In this document: piece by piece, positions 60,801 through 64,000 of the stretch
Position numbering within the stretch: position 1 is the first letter of the stretch
Layout: each line of letters opens with the position of its first letter
Assembly: GCA_035048815.1 (NCBI GenBank)
Contig: JAUCBN010000046.1
Coordinates: forward strand, 13,060,999 to 13,124,998
Length of the DNA stretch: 64,000 bases
Source of the DNA: Abelmoschus esculentus
Lineage: Eukaryota > Streptophyta > Magnoliopsida > Malvales > Malvaceae
Direction: 5' to 3'
Notes under the pieces: generated by a model
Told to the model about the DNA's origin: nothing
The model's input: the letters and a program-made list of their open reading frames with translations, nothing else
Database searches by the model: none
Made by a program: the position numbers and the translations under genes

Positions 60801-63800
60801 TAACTTGATCCCTGAAATTTTTATCTATATTAGTCCCTGAACTTAAAACTCTTGTCATTTTGACGACCCATAATATTAATGTCTCGTCATCAAACGGACT
60901 AAAAACAAAAGAATGTAAAATTCAGGGATTGATATGGATAAAAGTAGAGACCAAATTTTAAAAATTGTCAAGTTTTAAGGACTAAAAGTTATATTATCCA
61001 TTTTCAATAAAAAAATCTAACTATTATTTGCATTAAATCCTTACCATAAATCCCTTCAAATTAATGTAATCTGAGTTGGAAGCCTTCTTGTTATTGTCAA
61101 AAATAAGCTCAGCCAGCTGTGGGACATAGTGACCTGAAAATTACATGAAAAACACAATGAACATCAAGAGGGTATTATTGTAAATATTGCATCAAATTTG
61201 ATTTATGAGTTCACATTAAATATTAATAAATACAATTATGGATATGGAGTAAGATTATTTTTTTGTGTTTGAAAGGTCGAATTAGATTTTTTATTTAAAA
61301 ATTTAAAAATAATTAAAAATATTCAAAATTTAATCTATAAATTTTGATTTGTCCGAAAATTTCGGCGATAATTCATTTTAAAATAAATTTTTGGAATATA
61401 GGTGTTCTTCAATTATATTTTGTATTTTAAGTTAGTTTTTACGGTACAAGTCGAAAAACGTCATGTACACGTGACGTTGTCCTTAAAAAATATTAAAAAA
61501 AAATAAAGAATGTCGTATGTAGGTGGCATCTTCTTAACTATATTTAGGGGCGTTCAAAACCGGCCCAATGGATACCAACAGTCCATTAAACTCATTATAC
61601 AAGTTTAAAAAAATGTTGAAATATAGTAATAATATAGTATTGATATTAGATTAATTGGACCGTTGGGTACTCATCGATCCAGTTTTGAACACCCCTACCT
61701 GTACCATAGCTTTTGGCCTAGATTCTAAAAATAAACTTTATTCTATTTTCTCAAATAAAAACTCTAAATGATCTATATATCTAATAAAACTGCCATTTTA
61801 ACCGCTCGAACATTAATTTGGTAAAAGTTAAAAAAAAAATTAAATTAAAAATAATTATTTCAAACCTTGCTTTTTCCACAAGAAACAAAAACTTAGCTAA
61901 ATTGAATGGAAAGTTTTTGATTGTATAGATATATTACCAGCATAGCTTTCACCAGCAATGTAGAAATCATGGGCTTTCAAGTGTGGGAATCTCTTGAACC
62001 AATTGACAAGAAATGTGTAGGAATCCTCAGCTAATTGTACAAACAAAAACAAAAAGGAATTAATTAATACGGATTAAATAATGTAAAGGTTTAATAAAAT
62101 GATTAAAAATAGTATAATATCGATATTTAATTTATTAGTTAATTAATATAGATCGAGAATAATGTAAAGGTTTAGTATGAGGATAGTCTTTCTAATCAAA
62201 CTTATTTCATTTATAATTTCAAATTTTGAATATTTGATTTTATGTAAAAATTTTGTATCGCGTCTCAATTAATCAATCGACGATGGCCGAGATTCAAACA
62301 CTTTTTTACAATAAAAAATTAATAATAATTAATGATTGGATTTATATTCAATACATTGACGGTAGAAACTAAAGTTTCTGCGATCAACATAATTTTAGAG
62401 TTTAGATATCTAGTTTAGGAAAAATTATTAGGTGAATTCTGTTCATCACGTCATCTATGGTCCCAATCAATCAGGACCGTTCATCTAAAAAAATTAAGTG
62501 AATCATCACCTCTTTCCTACGTGTAATTAGTGGTGGGTAGTTATTAGGTGGTTATTTAAAGATGAACTGTCTTGATTTCTTGGACTATGGATGACGTGAT
62601 GAACATGGTTCACCTAATAATCTCTCCTAGTTTAGGGTGTAGGATTCAAGGGTAAATGTTTAAATTTAGGAATAATGATCAGAAATTAGGATTTAGGTTT
62701 ATAATTTAGTTTTTAAAGTAATATGACGAGAATTTAGATTTTAACCTATGAACCCTAAATTATAACCCTGAATTTTAAAGTCTAACCATTGTCTTTAAAT
62801 TCTAAACCTTAAATTAAATGTCTAAACTTTAAAATTATAATACTCGTAAAAACAATTGTTAGTGTATCGAATAATTACCCATATTGATTTACCTGTGATT
62901 TTATCACCAAGTTGATTGATATCAATGCTTGTGTTGGTATAAGAAAACCCCACACCCACTGGGGATTCAACGAACAATAAATTGGCAGCTGGGAGACAAA
63001 AACACTCAATAAATCTAACATGAATTCAAAATTCAACTCAATAAATCTAACTTTAAATTCAACCGACTTAATTCGATTCGAATATAAAATAATTTAAATT
63101 AATAGAAAAAACTTAAACTTGAAATAATTTAAATTCTCTTAAACTCAAATTGATTTGATCTAGTTTGACTCAATCCCTTTAGGGTTAGAGGTGAGTCAAA
63201 CTCGACTCAAAAAAATCGAATAACTCAACTCGACTCGAAGCGAAAATAATCGACTCGTTTTGACTCGATTCAAAATTTCATAAACTTGAATCAATTCGAA
63301 AAAATTCAAATAAAGTTTGAGTTGTAAAATGAAAATTCGAAAAACTCAAAATTTGTTAGTAACTAGAGGGTTTATTTTTAAGTTCGAGACGAGCCCTCAA
63401 ATTTTTATAATATATATACTGATATATAAAAATATAAAGAAATATTGCTACACATGAAGAAATATATATGTATATATATTATATGATTAGTGAAAGTCGT
63501 TTAAATTATAATCAAATTGTACAATAACATAATAAATAATTATAATTAAATTTTTATAAGAACTCGACTCTGACTCGAAAAAATTTGAATGAAAGTTCGA
63601 ATGATAAAATTAGATTCGTCAACTCGAATAACTCAAAATTTTTTTACTCGACTCGATCGAATGTTCACCCCTAAATCCACCCATTAACTAATATACGTGA
63701 ACTCGGAATAAGTGTTGAATACAAATATATATTCGATATATTTTATTTTCGTTTTTACATACCTTTATTCCATCTATGAGGGTTAAGCTTTAGGGTTTGT

Positions 63801-63870
63801 TCATCTTTTTGAGGAAAGAAAGGTCCCAACTCCTCAGCTAGTCCATATCCAATGGATGAACATCCAGGAC
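57829..63870 (-). CDS. Serine carboxypeptidase-like protein (SCPL, class II type), 5' exons outside the window
   Basis: Peptidase family S10. Exons seen (minus, 5' to 3'): 63763-63870, 62893-62988, 61938-62030, 61045-61133, 59566-59868, 59340-59476, 59127-59219, 58899-59007, 57829-57978, all in frame. The translation starts at PGCSSIGYGLAEELGPF (oxyanion-hole region); the signal peptide and about 100 residues are missing to the right. Catalytic residues: Ser in GESYAG, Asp in SGDTDGR and His in GAGHQVP. FVESPVGVGFSY and QIGNALMDDEMD are typical S10 motifs. After GDTDGR the usual RVPVT reads RILVT. Expected in vacuole or apoplast, as a carboxypeptidase or acyltransferase. The SDIIVKWGDAPSSML stretch favours a peptidase-type SCPL, but this is inference. 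The introns are long and hold several MITEs. Confidence 0.93.
60270..60745. mobile_element. Foldback element with tandem subrepeats, copy 2 (SCPL intron)
   Basis: Left arm units GGTTACATTTGAGTCACCTA; right arm GTGACCCAAATGTAACCTTA. Same arms and same core (TTCATATTTAAAAAAAAATA) as the element at 13670. Confidence 0.75.
60761..60999. mobile_element. Mutator-like MITE in the SCPL intron
   Basis: GGGATAAAATAACTTTTAGT faces ACTAAAAGTTATATTATCC. Flanks ATTTTAATA and ATTTTCAAT look like a 9 bp duplication with changes. 239 bp. Confidence 0.78.
61545..61697. mobile_element. Short palindromic hAT-like MITE in the SCPL intron
   Basis: TAGGGGCGTTCAAAAC faces GTTTTGAACACCCCTA? on the opposite side (right end TTTTGAACACCCCTA). 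153 bp that is nearly a full inverted repeat. Paralogue of 52861. Confidence 0.78.
62419..62626. mobile_element. Mutator-like palindromic MITE with perfect 9 bp duplication (SCPL intron)
   Basis: GAAAAATTATTAGGTGAA faces TTCACCTAATAATCTCTC. CTAGTTTAG flanks both sides exactly (62410-62418, 62627-62635). Same family as 6021 and 11832. Confidence 0.9.
63186..63673. mobile_element. hAT-like element, same family as 23079 (SCPL intron)
   Basis: TAGAGGTGAGTCAAACTCGA start, CACCCCTA end, and a core (ATATATAAAAATATAAAGAA then ATTGCTACA) nearly identical to the element in the BBX promoter. Same orientation. No target duplication found. Confidence 0.82.
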
Positions 63871-64000
63871 CTGAAATTTTAATTAATTTATGAAAATTAA
63901 CACTTAATCAGGAATTAAAAACTATAAACTATACTAATAAAAAATATGAAACAAAAATGGGTAAAAAAAGAAATTACTAAAATACAAAAAAGAAAATAAA

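Noticed and set aside
1..64000. CRISPR arrays, operons or a bacterial-type defence system
   Set aside because: No regularly spaced repeats and no prokaryotic gene arrangement; all genes are plant genes with spliceosomal introns or single exons.

Overview
The window is nuclear DNA of a flowering plant. The genes have short GT-AG introns in an AT-rich background and include plastid-targeted and plant-only families. The intergenic space is full of LTR, SINE and MITE relics. Gene content and splice sites fit a eudicot, possibly of the cotton/cacao alliance, but the species call is inference. No bacterial, CRISPR or operon-like features are present.

Layout. 1-2376 is the 3' end of a large LTR retrotransposon, with a 1.6 kb LTR. 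2377-11260 is gene-poor: two DNA-element relics, a SINE, a perfect-TSD palindromic MITE and a nested region around a copia-like LTR (8.3-10.5 kb). A small uncharacterised gene lies at 11365-11829, with a MITE inserted exactly at its stop codon. A uclacyanin-type phytocyanin is at 15230-15857 (-). 16-22.5 kb is repeat-rich. A BBX30/31-type B-box microProtein is at 23829-24212, with an inverted pair of G-boxes upstream. Cytosolic glutamine synthetase (12 exons, complete) occupies 27367-31706 (-). RGP1, a Rab6-GEF subunit (12 coding exons, complete), spans 36605-44561; its fourth coding intron holds a 3.2 kb antisense copia element that has captured a decayed piece of plastid atpB. A degenerate eL42 (L36a) ribosomal-protein pseudogene faces it at 45012-45860 (-).

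46-57 kb holds one intact tRNA-Glu(CUC) and two aberrant copies, a small gene of unknown function (48171-48539), porphobilinogen deaminase HEMC (49955-52137, complete) and a receptor-like protein with LRRs (53615-55850). 57829-63870 (-) is a serine carboxypeptidase-like gene whose 5' exons run off the right edge.

The genes do not form a pathway. GS1 (glutamine synthesis), HEMC (tetrapyrroles), RGP1 (vesicle traffic), the phytocyanin and RLP (cell surface) and the SCPL (vacuolar or secreted) are ordinary neighbours on a chromosome. The repeat fraction is the more unusual part: seven copies of one tRNA-derived SINE, at least eight relics of hAT-like elements with TAGGGGTG-type ends, several of them with 8 bp duplications, Mutator-like hairpin MITEs with 9 bp duplications, and a foldback element present twice.

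Gene models were spliced by hand from GT/AG sites and reading frame. Family names come from recognising the protein sequence, not from a search.
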